A DNA stretch of 40,708 nt, from contig JAEZVA010000024.1 of the NCBI GenBank assembly GCA_023443315.1, positions 1-40,708 of the forward strand, written 5' to 3'. How positions within the stretch are numbered: position 1 is the first letter of the stretch; every line of letters begins with the position of its first letter. Source of the stretch: Bacillota bacterium (lineage in GTDB: Bacteria; Bacillota; Clostridia; Oscillospirales; Ruminococcaceae). Positions 8,370 through 15,145 of this stretch are shown here, one piece after another. The notes under the pieces are model-generated. The model saw only the letters and a program-made list of their open reading frames with translations. It searched no databases and had not been told where the DNA came from. The position numbers were made by a program, and so were the translations under genes.

Positions 8370-9023
8370 CTATTCTCGGTTCGAATGTGTTAGCATCTCG
8401 CTTGTTCGGTAACACAAGATCATCAGGCTGTCACCAAGGTGTACGTTTTCCACCACAACGTCGGGATGAGAAACTGCAAAATCATAATGCGAAAAATTCC
8501 AAAAAGACTTAATGCCCAAACTAACAAGCAGATCGCTGGACTTTCTAGCACTTTCCTTTGGAATGCACAGTATGGCAACCTGAGGCTTGTATTCTTCACA
8601 AAAGCTTTTCAGTCTATCGGAAGAAAGAATTTTAATGCCAATCAGGGTTTTGCCGATAATCTGTTTGTCCGAATCAAAAATACCAATTAGATTAAAGCCC
8701 TTGTTCTCAAAGTCCATATGAGAGGCGACTGCTCTACCAAGGTTACCCGCTCCAATTAGTATGGTCTTATAACCCCTGTTGATTCCCAGGATATTGCCGA
8801 TCTCGGAATGCAGTTGATCGACGTTATAGCCATATCCTTGCTGACCAAAACCGCCAAAGCAGTTTAAATCCTGCCTGATTTGCGAGGCGGTAAGTCCCAT
8901 TCGCTGGGACAACTCGCGTGAAGAGATACGAAGGATGCCACTGGTTTTTAAATCGGACAAAAACCGATAGTAGCGGGGGAGCCTTCTAATCACTGAAAGC
9001 GAAACCGACTGACTTTTGGTCAT
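8370..9023 (-). CDS. rex: Redox-sensing transcriptional repressor Rex
   Basis: Full-length Rex of 217 residues. The winged helix occupies about residues 1-80, with 'RRLPRYYRFLSDLKTSGI' and 'ISSRELSQRMGLTASQIRQDL'. It is followed by the Rossmann domain with the NAD(H) motif 'ILIGAGNLGRAVASH'. 'QVAILCIPKESARKSSDLL' and 'GIKSFWNFSHYDFAVSHP' match the C-terminal part of known Rex proteins. Rex represses fermentative and redox genes when NAD+ is high and is released by NADH (family knowledge). It is the last gene of a three-gene unit, 30 nt after the icd stop, so it is probably autoregulated through the Rex-box match upstream of aconitase. Confidence 0.96.
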   Translation of the reverse strand: MTKSQSVSLSVIRRLPRYYRFLSDLKTSGILRISSRELSQRMGLTASQIRQDLNCFGGFGQQGYGYNVDQLHSEIGNILGINRGYKTILIGAGNLGRAVASHMDFENKGFNLIGIFDSDKQIIGKTLIGIKILSSDRLKSFCEEYKPQVAILCIPKESARKSSDLLVSLGIKSFWNFSHYDFAVSHPDVVVENVHLGDSLMILCYRTSEMLTHSNRE

Positions 9024-9053
9024 ACTAGATCGCCTGCTTTCTTGAGAGAAATA

Positions 9054-10220
9054 TTATAAGGATTGAATGGTTTGCATGACATATTCACCAAAGTCTTCGC
9101 AGGTAGCGCCAGTATCGCGACCGGTAATCGAAAGCTTCTTTTCCTCAAACATACAGATATCAAGCGCACGGGAGAGCTTATCAGCCTCTTGCTGATAGCC
9201 GATATGCGAAAGCAAAAGAACAGCGGCGCGAAGCATTGAACAGGGGTCAGCATACTGCGCGCGTCCTTCTGCAACCATGCGGGGGGCAGAGCCATGAATC
9301 GCCTCGAACATTGCATAGCGCTTGCCGATATTAGCGCTTCCGGCAGTGCCTACACCACCCTGGAACTCCGCTGCTTCATCGGTAATAATATCGCCGTACA
9401 GGTTGGGCAATACAAAAACCTTAAAGTCGCGTCTGCGCTTCTCGTCAATCAGCTTAGCGGTCATAATATCGATATACCAGTCATCGGTGGTAATGCCGGA
9501 ATACTCCTTGCCAATATTCTGGCAAATCTTAAGAAACTTGCCGTCGGTAGTCTTTATTACATTGGCCTTTGTTACAATCGAAACGCGGTCCTTACCGTTC
9601 TTTTTCGCGTATTCGTAAGCAAGGCGGGCTATGCGTTCGGTTCCTTGGGTGGTCGTAACCGTAAAGTCAAACGCAAGATCATCGTCTACATTCACGCCTT
9701 GTGAACCCACGGCATAGCTACCCTCGGTGTTCTCACGGAAGAATGTCCAGTCAATACCCTGCTCGGGAACCTTAACGGGGCGGACATTGGCAAACAGGTC
9801 AAGCTCTTTTCGCATAGCAACGTTTGCGCTCTCAATGTTCGGCCACGGGTCGCCCGCGCGGGGGGTTGTGGTCGGTCCTTTGAGGATAACATGGCACTTT
9901 TTAAGCTCTTCAAGAACCTCATCGGGGATCGCTTTGCCGACTTCGGCGCGTTTTTCAATGGTCAAATCATCAATAACGCGAAACTCTATTCTGCCTTTTT
10001 TTACATCCCCAGAAAGCAGCCATTCCAGAACACGCTGTGCCTCCCCAGTGATGGTGGGGCCGATGCCGTCGCCGCCGCAGACGCCGATAATAATCTTTTC
10101 TAGCGCAGCGTAATCAACGAACTCCCCCTGCGCCTTCATCTTATCAACCCGAGCAAGTTGTGCCTCAACAAGCTTCGCAAACTTTTCCGCAGCCTGTGCG
10201 GCAATCATTTTATTATCCAT
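9054..10220 (-). CDS. icd: Isocitrate dehydrogenase (isocitrate/isopropylmalate dehydrogenase family)
   Basis: A beta-decarboxylating dehydrogenase of 388 residues. The substrate loop 'NIESANVAMRKELDLFANVRP' contains the Ser and Arg expected for isocitrate. 'FFRENTEGSYAVGSQG', 'VTKANVIKTTDG' and 'LPNLYGDIITDEAAEFQGGVG' supply the Tyr, Lys and Asp of the active site. Adjacency to aconitase argues for isocitrate rather than isopropylmalate. It converts isocitrate to 2-oxoglutarate and CO2. The cofactor loop reads 'HGSAPRMVAEGRAQYADP': the two residues after HGSAP are Arg-Met, not the Asp-Ile or Lys-Tyr usually read as NAD or NADP specificity, so I leave the cofactor open. An ATG at 10208 is an alternative start. 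Confidence 0.92.
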   Translation of the reverse strand: MDNKMIAAQAAEKFAKLVEAQLARVDKMKAQGEFVDYAALEKIIIGVCGGDGIGPTITGEAQRVLEWLLSGDVKKGRIEFRVIDDLTIEKRAEVGKAIPDEVLEELKKCHVILKGPTTTPRAGDPWPNIESANVAMRKELDLFANVRPVKVPEQGIDWTFFRENTEGSYAVGSQGVNVDDDLAFDFTVTTTQGTERIARLAYEYAKKNGKDRVSIVTKANVIKTTDGKFLKICQNIGKEYSGITTDDWYIDIMTAKLIDEKRRRDFKVFVLPNLYGDIITDEAAEFQGGVGTAGSANIGKRYAMFEAIHGSAPRMVAEGRAQYADPCSMLRAAVLLLSHIGYQQEADKLSRALDICMFEEKKLSITGRDTGATCEDFGEYVMQTIQSL

Positions 10221-10259
10221 ATCTGTTGTGCTCCGTTCCTATATAATTTAAAACAGTGT

Positions 10260-12191
10260 TTACTTAGACTGCTCTCTGGTATAGTTAAGAAGACCGCCCG
10301 CAATCAAGATGTCCTTTTGGCGCTGTGAAAGAATACAGGTTGTGGAAATCTGCTTGCCAGAGCTTGCCTTAACAACGATAGGCTTATTGTTTTCTACACA
10401 ATCCAGAATATGATCCAGCACAAGCGAATCGCCGAGCGAAAGTGCATCGTAGTCCGATTCATTCGCGAACTCAAGCGGTAGGATGCCTGCGTTAATCAGG
10501 TTTGCGCGGTGGATGCGTGCAAAGCTCTTTGCGATGACCGCCTTAATGCCAAGATACAGCGGAACAAGAGCAGCGTGCTCGCGGGAAGAACCTTGACCAT
10601 AGTTTGTGCCGCCTATTATAATACCTTTTCCCGCAGCCTTAGCCCGTGCGGGGAACTGCTCGTCACAACGGGTGAAGCAATGGTTTGAAAGATGTGGAAT
10701 GTTCGAACGATAGGGCAGCAGGCTTGCGCCCGCCGGCATGATATGGTCGGTCGTAATATTGTCACCCACCTTCAGCAGAACGTTAGCGGTGATGTTGTCT
10801 GCTAGAGGCTGCGACTTCGGGAATTCTTTAATATTGGGACCGCGTAGGATCTCTACACCTTCCGCGTCTGCTTCGTCGGCAGGGGCAATGACCATGCTGT
10901 CGTTAATGTCAAAGCGTTCTGGTTGTGCAATTGCGACCGTCCCGCCCAGTGTACGGGCATCAGTTAAAGTACCTGCTATAGCTGAAACTGCGGCGGTTTC
11001 GGGGCTTACCAGATAGACACTGGCATCCGCAGTGCCGGAACGACCTTCAAAGTTGCGGTTAAAGGTACGCAGGCTGATTCCACCCGAATTGGGCGACTGC
11101 CCCATACCGATGCACGGACCGCATGCGCATTCAAGGATTCTTGCGCCCGCGCAGATTAGGTCTGCCAGCGCGCCGTTTTTGGCGAGCATATTAAACACCT
11201 GCATCGATCCCGGCGCAATAGAAAGGCTAACGTCGGGATGAACGGTCTTGCCCTTTAAAATGGCGGCAACCCGCATTAAATCAAGATAGGATGAGTTGGT
11301 GCACGAACCGATGCACACCTGATCGATCTTCATTGCGCCGATTTCGTTAATGCTTTTTACATTATCAGGGCTGTGGGGGCATGCGGCAAGGGGTTCAAGA
11401 CTGCCTAGATCGATTTCAATGGTCTCATCGTAAACCGCATCGTCATCCGCGCTAAGCGGGATATAATCCGCCTCGCGTCCCTGTGCTTTTAAGAATGAAA
11501 GGGTAATCTCGTCAGAGGGGAAGATCGACGTGGTTGCACCAAGCTCGGCACCCATATTGGTAATGGTGGCACGCTCTGGCACAGTCAGGCTCTTAACGCC
11601 ATCACCGCCGTATTCAATAATCTTACCTACTCCGCCCTTTACCGTAAGGCGGCGTAGAACCTCGAGAATCACATCCTTTGCGCTAACCCACGGCGAAAGC
11701 TTGCCGGTAAGGTTAACACGAACCATCTTGGGCATAGTGATATAATAAGCGCCTCCGCCCATGGCGACAGCTACGTCCAAACCGCCTGCTCCCATAGCCA
11801 TCATGCCAAGACCACCGCCTGTGGGGGTATGGCTGTCCGAGCCGATCAGTGTTTTACCGGGGATGCCAAAGCGCTCGAGATGCACCTGGTGGCAGATGCC
11901 GTTGCCGGGTCGAGAAAACCAGATGCCGTGTTTTTTTGCAATGCTTTGAATAAAGCGGTGGTCGTCCGCGTTCTCAAAGCCAGTTTGAAGGGTGTTATGG
12001 TCAATATAAGCGACCGAGCGTTCTGTTTTTACACGCGGAACCCCCATAGCCTCAAATTCCAGATATGCCATGGTTCCTGTGGCGTCCTGCGTCAATGTTT
12101 GGTCAATGCGAAGACCAATTTCTTCGCCGGGTTTCATCTCGCCGCTGACAAGATGCTGTTTAATAATCTTTTGTGCGATTGTCAAAGCCAA
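10260..12191 (-). CDS. acnA: Aconitate hydratase (about 640-residue form)
   Basis: Aconitase of 643 residues, the shorter form common in anaerobes. The N-terminal region includes 'VAYIDHNTLQ' and 'LIGSDSHTPTGGGLGMMAMGAGG'. The [4Fe-4S] ligands are in 'CIGSCTNSSYLDLM' and 'ECACGPCIGMGQSP'. The swivel domain carries 'GDNITTDHIMPAG' and 'IGGTNYGQGSSREHAALVP', which includes the catalytic Ser-Arg. It isomerises citrate to isocitrate in the cytoplasm. The start is TTG 12191 with GAGAGGAG about 9 nt upstream. It is the first gene of the acn-icd-rex unit, 39 nt ahead of icd. No citrate synthase gene lies in the window. Confidence 0.95.
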   Translation of the reverse strand: MALTIAQKIIKQHLVSGEMKPGEEIGLRIDQTLTQDATGTMAYLEFEAMGVPRVKTERSVAYIDHNTLQTGFENADDHRFIQSIAKKHGIWFSRPGNGICHQVHLERFGIPGKTLIGSDSHTPTGGGLGMMAMGAGGLDVAVAMGGGAYYITMPKMVRVNLTGKLSPWVSAKDVILEVLRRLTVKGGVGKIIEYGGDGVKSLTVPERATITNMGAELGATTSIFPSDEITLSFLKAQGREADYIPLSADDDAVYDETIEIDLGSLEPLAACPHSPDNVKSINEIGAMKIDQVCIGSCTNSSYLDLMRVAAILKGKTVHPDVSLSIAPGSMQVFNMLAKNGALADLICAGARILECACGPCIGMGQSPNSGGISLRTFNRNFEGRSGTADASVYLVSPETAAVSAIAGTLTDARTLGGTVAIAQPERFDINDSMVIAPADEADAEGVEILRGPNIKEFPKSQPLADNITANVLLKVGDNITTDHIMPAGASLLPYRSNIPHLSNHCFTRCDEQFPARAKAAGKGIIIGGTNYGQGSSREHAALVPLYLGIKAVIAKSFARIHRANLINAGILPLEFANESDYDALSLGDSLVLDHILDCVENNKPIVVKASSGKQISTTCILSQRQKDILIAGGLLNYTREQSK

Positions 12192-12311
12192 GACTAATTT
12201 CTCCTCTCAAGTATCTTGATATCCCTTTTATCCTGCACCACATTTGCGGTGGTTAATGGTGGTTTTGTGTTAGAAACAAACGAAGAATTCGCATACTCTT
12301 ACGTATTTTTT

Positions 12312-12340
12312 ATAATATAATAATTACAGGTTATTGTCAA
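12312..12340 (-). promoter_or_regulatory. Sigma-A promoter of acn-icd-rex
   Basis: On the minus strand a consensus TTGACA -35 (12340-12335), a 17-nt spacer and TATTAT -10 (12317-12312) lie about 120 nt upstream of the aconitase TTG start. This is one of the best-scoring promoters in the window by eye. Confidence 0.8.
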
Positions 12341-12351
12341 CGAATTAACTA
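12334..12351. promoter_or_regulatory. Putative Rex operator overlapping the -35
   Basis: TTGTCAACGAATTAACTA matches the clostridial Rex consensus TTGTTAA-N4-TTAACAA at 12 of 14 defined positions. It covers the -35 hexamer of the acn promoter, so bound Rex would block RNA polymerase. The match is seen; binding is inferred. Confidence 0.68.
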
Positions 12352-12386
12352 ACCTGAGAATAGTTTTAACAATGGTTGTTGCTTGA

Positions 12387-12881
12387 TTAAAGTAGCTTTT
12401 CAAGTGCAATCAGGTCAAGATAGCGGTTAAATTTAAACCCTACTTCCATGTAGTGTGCGCATCGTTCATAGCCGCACCGCTCAAACAGCGAAAGGCTTTG
12501 TGTGTTCTCGCCGCAAACCGTGGCAATTAACGCATGGAAACCGATTTCTCGCGCGATGCCTTCAATAAAGCTCAGGGCAAACCGGCCAAGCCCTTTGCCA
12601 GTAAAATCCGGCGCAAGATAGATGGTAACCTCGGCGGTGGAGTTATACGCTTCACGCGCTTTATGTTGGGTAAGCAGTACATAACCTGCAAAATCATCAT
12701 CATTTACGATGGCATAGGCTCGGTATCGCGGGTTTTGAAAAAACACCAAGCCGCGCATCTCATCAATTGTAAGCAGATGAGTATGAAAGGTTGCGGTTGA
12801 GTGGGCGATGTAATGATTGTATATGGAAAGGATTGCGGGAAGATGATGCTCGGTTACAGGCAAAATGGACGGTATTGTCAT
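12387..12881 (-). CDS. GNAT acetyltransferase, phosphinothricin-acetyltransferase-like
   Basis: A 164-residue single GNAT domain. It begins 'ILPVTEHHLPAILSIYNHYIAHSTATFHT', a signature of the PAT/MnaT subgroup. The acetyl-CoA loop is 'IYLAPDFTGKGLGRFALSFIEG', equivalent to the Q/R-x-x-G-x-G/A motif. The late strand 'GENTQSLSLFERCGYERCAHY' fits the fold. Members acetylate the amino group of small molecules such as methionine derivatives or phosphinothricin; the natural substrate here is unknown. The frame runs upstream to 12941, but AAAGGA ahead of ATG 12881 and the domain start support 12881. No terminator is visible before the acn promoter. Confidence 0.87.
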   Translation of the reverse strand: MTIPSILPVTEHHLPAILSIYNHYIAHSTATFHTHLLTIDEMRGLVFFQNPRYRAYAIVNDDDFAGYVLLTQHKAREAYNSTAEVTIYLAPDFTGKGLGRFALSFIEGIAREIGFHALIATVCGENTQSLSLFERCGYERCAHYMEVGFKFNRYLDLIALEKLL

Positions 12882-13026
12882 TGTGTTTTCATTCCTTTTA
12901 TCCAAATAAAAAACCAGGTGAATACGATGATATACTATCACTGTAATACATAGAATTCAACCATTTTATCAATGGAGCAACAGAGAAAATATGTTCTTTT
13001 TCGACCTTGTTTTGTATATCTGGCTA

Positions 13027-13055
13027 TTGTGAATACAGTAAAACCTTGTTATAAT
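13027..13055 (+). promoter_or_regulatory. Sigma-A promoter of the tepA cluster
   Basis: TTGTGA (13027-13032), a 17-nt spacer and TATAAT (13050-13055) lie about 130 nt ahead of the GTG start at 13184. The long leader contains no obvious terminator. Confidence 0.75.
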
Positions 13056-13183
13056 AAACACGTGCCTTGCCAAGTTGTTTTCCATTATTCGGGGAACGGG
13101 TTCTATTTTTACGCATACAACCAGTGAACAATGGAAACACTACTGCGTATACCATGCTTAAAAAGTGGTGCGGAGGTAACGCA

Positions 13184-13948
13184 GTGAGCAATAACAAGCA
13201 AGACGAGAAACCGCAGAGCGAACAGGAAGAGCAGGTTACAGCCGGGACCGAGCAGACAGAACAGATTACGGAAACAGGCTCGGTTACACAGCGTAAAGGC
13301 GAGCATACCATCCACTGCCTGACCATTGTGGGTCAGGTTGAAGGGCACTACATCTTGCCGCCCCAAAACAAAACCACAAAGTACGAACATGTCATTCCTC
13401 AGCTGGTCGCAATCGAAGAAGATCCGGAGATTGAAGGGCTGCTTATTATTTTAAACACCGTCGGCGGCGATGTTGAGGCGGGGCTTGCAATTGCAGAGCT
13501 AATAGCGGGTATGAAAAAACCATCGGTTTCCATCGTGCTTGGCGGAGGACATTCCATTGGCGTTCCCCTCGCCGTTTGCGCCAAGCGTTCGTTTATCGTG
13601 CCAAGCGCCAGCATGACCATTCATCCCATTCGGCTCAGTGGGCTGGTGCTCGGGGTGCCGCAGACCATCTCCTACTTTGAAAAGATGCAGGAGCGCATTG
13701 TGCGGTTTGTCTCTGATAATTCATCCGTCAACGCCGACGAGTTCCGCGCGCTGATGACCAAAACAGGGGAGCTTGTAATGGACATCGGTACAATTCTCGA
13801 CGGAGAAAAGGCGGTGGAGGTTGGTTTAATTGGTCAGCTTGGGGGGTTAAGCGACGCAATCGCCTGCCTGTATGAACTGATTGATTCGGTTGCGGAGGAG
13901 CACCGTGTAAACGGAACAAAAAAACCGGGAGGAAGGGTGACGGGCTGA
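13184..13948 (+). CDS. tepA: TepA-like ClpP-class serine protease
   Basis: A 254-residue protein of the ClpP/crotonase fold. 'LIILNTVGGDVEAGLAIAELI' is the ClpP-type oxyanion and strand region, 'VLGGGHSIGVPLAVCA' holds the nucleophilic Ser and 'SASMTIHPIRLSGLVLG' the His. 'MDIGTILDGEKAVEVGLIGQLGG' matches the late ClpP segment. These are the features of TepA (YmfB) of Bacillus, described as translocation-enhancing. The first 45 residues are a Gln/Glu-rich polar tail. The frame opens at 13067, but GGAGG 7 nt before GTG 13184 marks the start. It overlaps ylzJ and is followed by uppP and spoIIIE. Confidence 0.9.
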   Translation: MSNNKQDEKPQSEQEEQVTAGTEQTEQITETGSVTQRKGEHTIHCLTIVGQVEGHYILPPQNKTTKYEHVIPQLVAIEEDPEIEGLLIILNTVGGDVEAGLAIAELIAGMKKPSVSIVLGGGHSIGVPLAVCAKRSFIVPSASMTIHPIRLSGLVLGVPQTISYFEKMQERIVRFVSDNSSVNADEFRALMTKTGELVMDIGTILDGEKAVEVGLIGQLGGLSDAIACLYELIDSVAEEHRVNGTKKPGGRVTG

Positions 13949-14172
13949 TGCTTTTATATACCAAAGAGCCATACGAACTGATTTTTGGGGATGCGAAGAC
14001 GGGTGTTACCGATATCCCTCAGCCTGTTTTAAAAAAGGTGAATGGGGTTTTAGTAGAAGGCTGTGAACAGACAGACGGCTTTCATATTTCGCGTGTTTAT
14101 TCAACCAATCCAAGGCACTATTTGGATCCCGGTTACTCACCGGGCAGCATCATTAAACACACACAAGAATAA
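13948..14172 (+). CDS. ylzJ: YlzJ-like protein
   Basis: A 74-residue protein with the YlzJ-like pattern: 'MLLYTKEPYELIFGD', a central 'GVLVEG', and a C-terminus 'RVYSTNPRHYLDPGYSPGSII'. Function unknown. Its ATG overlaps the tepA stop (TGATG), implying translational coupling. The tepA-ylzJ adjacency is also seen in Bacillus, which supports both calls. Confidence 0.85.
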   Translation: MLLYTKEPYELIFGDAKTGVTDIPQPVLKKVNGVLVEGCEQTDGFHISRVYSTNPRHYLDPGYSPGSIIKHTQE

Positions 14173-14215
14173 TTCTTCCCGCGTTATGCGGGGTACATAA
14201 ACGGAGGAGACGGCA

Positions 14216-15097
14216 TTGAGTATTCTTAACGCAATTTTTCAAGGCATCCTGCAGGGGATTACGGAATTTCTTCCAGTGTCAAGCGACGGGCATCTAACGC
14301 TTTACCAGCACTTCACAAAAACCTCCGGTGAAGGTGCGATGTTGTTTACGCTTATGCTTCATCTCGGAACGCTGATTGCCGTGTTTATTGCGTATTATCA
14401 GCTCATATTTGAACTGATTATGGAGTTCTTTCGCATGGTAGCGGACATCTTTCGGGGGCAGTTTTCGTTTAAAAAGATGAACCCAGAGCGTCGTATGATA
14501 CTGATGATTCTCGTGTCGCTGCTACCGCTTGCGGCGTTCTATTTTGTAAAGGACTTCTTCATGGCATTATCCGAGGACGGAGACATTATTGTCGAGGGTG
14601 TGTTGTTCATCTTTACCGGTGTCATGTTGTTCTTGGCAGACCACTGCTTTAAGGGAACAAAGACGGCGAAGAATATGCGTTATTCCGACGCGCTGCTCAT
14701 CGGCACATTTCAGGGGCTTGCAGCACTTCCTGCTGTGTCCCGTTCGGGCTCTACAATCTCGGTTGCGCTGCTTCGCGGATACACACGCGAATATGCGGTC
14801 GCCTTCTCGTTTATCATGGGTATCCCTGCAATCATAGGTGCGAATATATTCGAGGTTGGCGATGCGTTGCGCCAAAATGCGGTTATCAGTTGGCCGTCGG
14901 TACTGATTGGAATGGTGGTTGCTGCCGTTGTCGGTTTTTTTGCAATTAAACTGATTGCTTGGATGGTAAAAACCGATAAATTGATGGTGTTTTCCTACTA
15001 CACCATAACCCTTGGTGTGCTGGTTATCGCAATCGGAGTCTTTGAAAACATAGTCGGCATGAATTTTACCGATTATGTTGTGTCGTTAATCGGCTAG
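14216..15097 (+). CDS. uppP: Undecaprenyl-diphosphatase UppP (BacA)
   Basis: An integral membrane phosphatase of 293 residues that releases undecaprenyl phosphate for reuse as the cell-wall lipid carrier. The first motif is 'GITEFLPVSSDGHLTLYQHF' near residues 14-33, with Glu17. The second is 'LAALPAVSRSGSTISVALLRG', with the catalytic Arg-Ser region. Several hydrophobic helices follow. The usual 'PVSSSAHL' reads 'PVSSDGHL' here. It starts at TTG 14216 with GGAGGAG upstream. It lies between the tepA-ylzJ pair and spoIIIE, probably in one transcript. Confidence 0.95.
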   Translation: MSILNAIFQGILQGITEFLPVSSDGHLTLYQHFTKTSGEGAMLFTLMLHLGTLIAVFIAYYQLIFELIMEFFRMVADIFRGQFSFKKMNPERRMILMILVSLLPLAAFYFVKDFFMALSEDGDIIVEGVLFIFTGVMLFLADHCFKGTKTAKNMRYSDALLIGTFQGLAALPAVSRSGSTISVALLRGYTREYAVAFSFIMGIPAIIGANIFEVGDALRQNAVISWPSVLIGMVVAAVVGFFAIKLIAWMVKTDKLMVFSYYTITLGVLVIAIGVFENIVGMNFTDYVVSLIG

Positions 15098-15145
15098 CAC
15101 TCGGCCAAAGAGACCCAAAGTGCATATAGAACGGATGATAAAGTG

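Noticed and set aside
8209..8415. Minus-strand 68-codon frame overlapping rex
   Set aside because: It starts inside rex in another frame and runs through the rex terminator.
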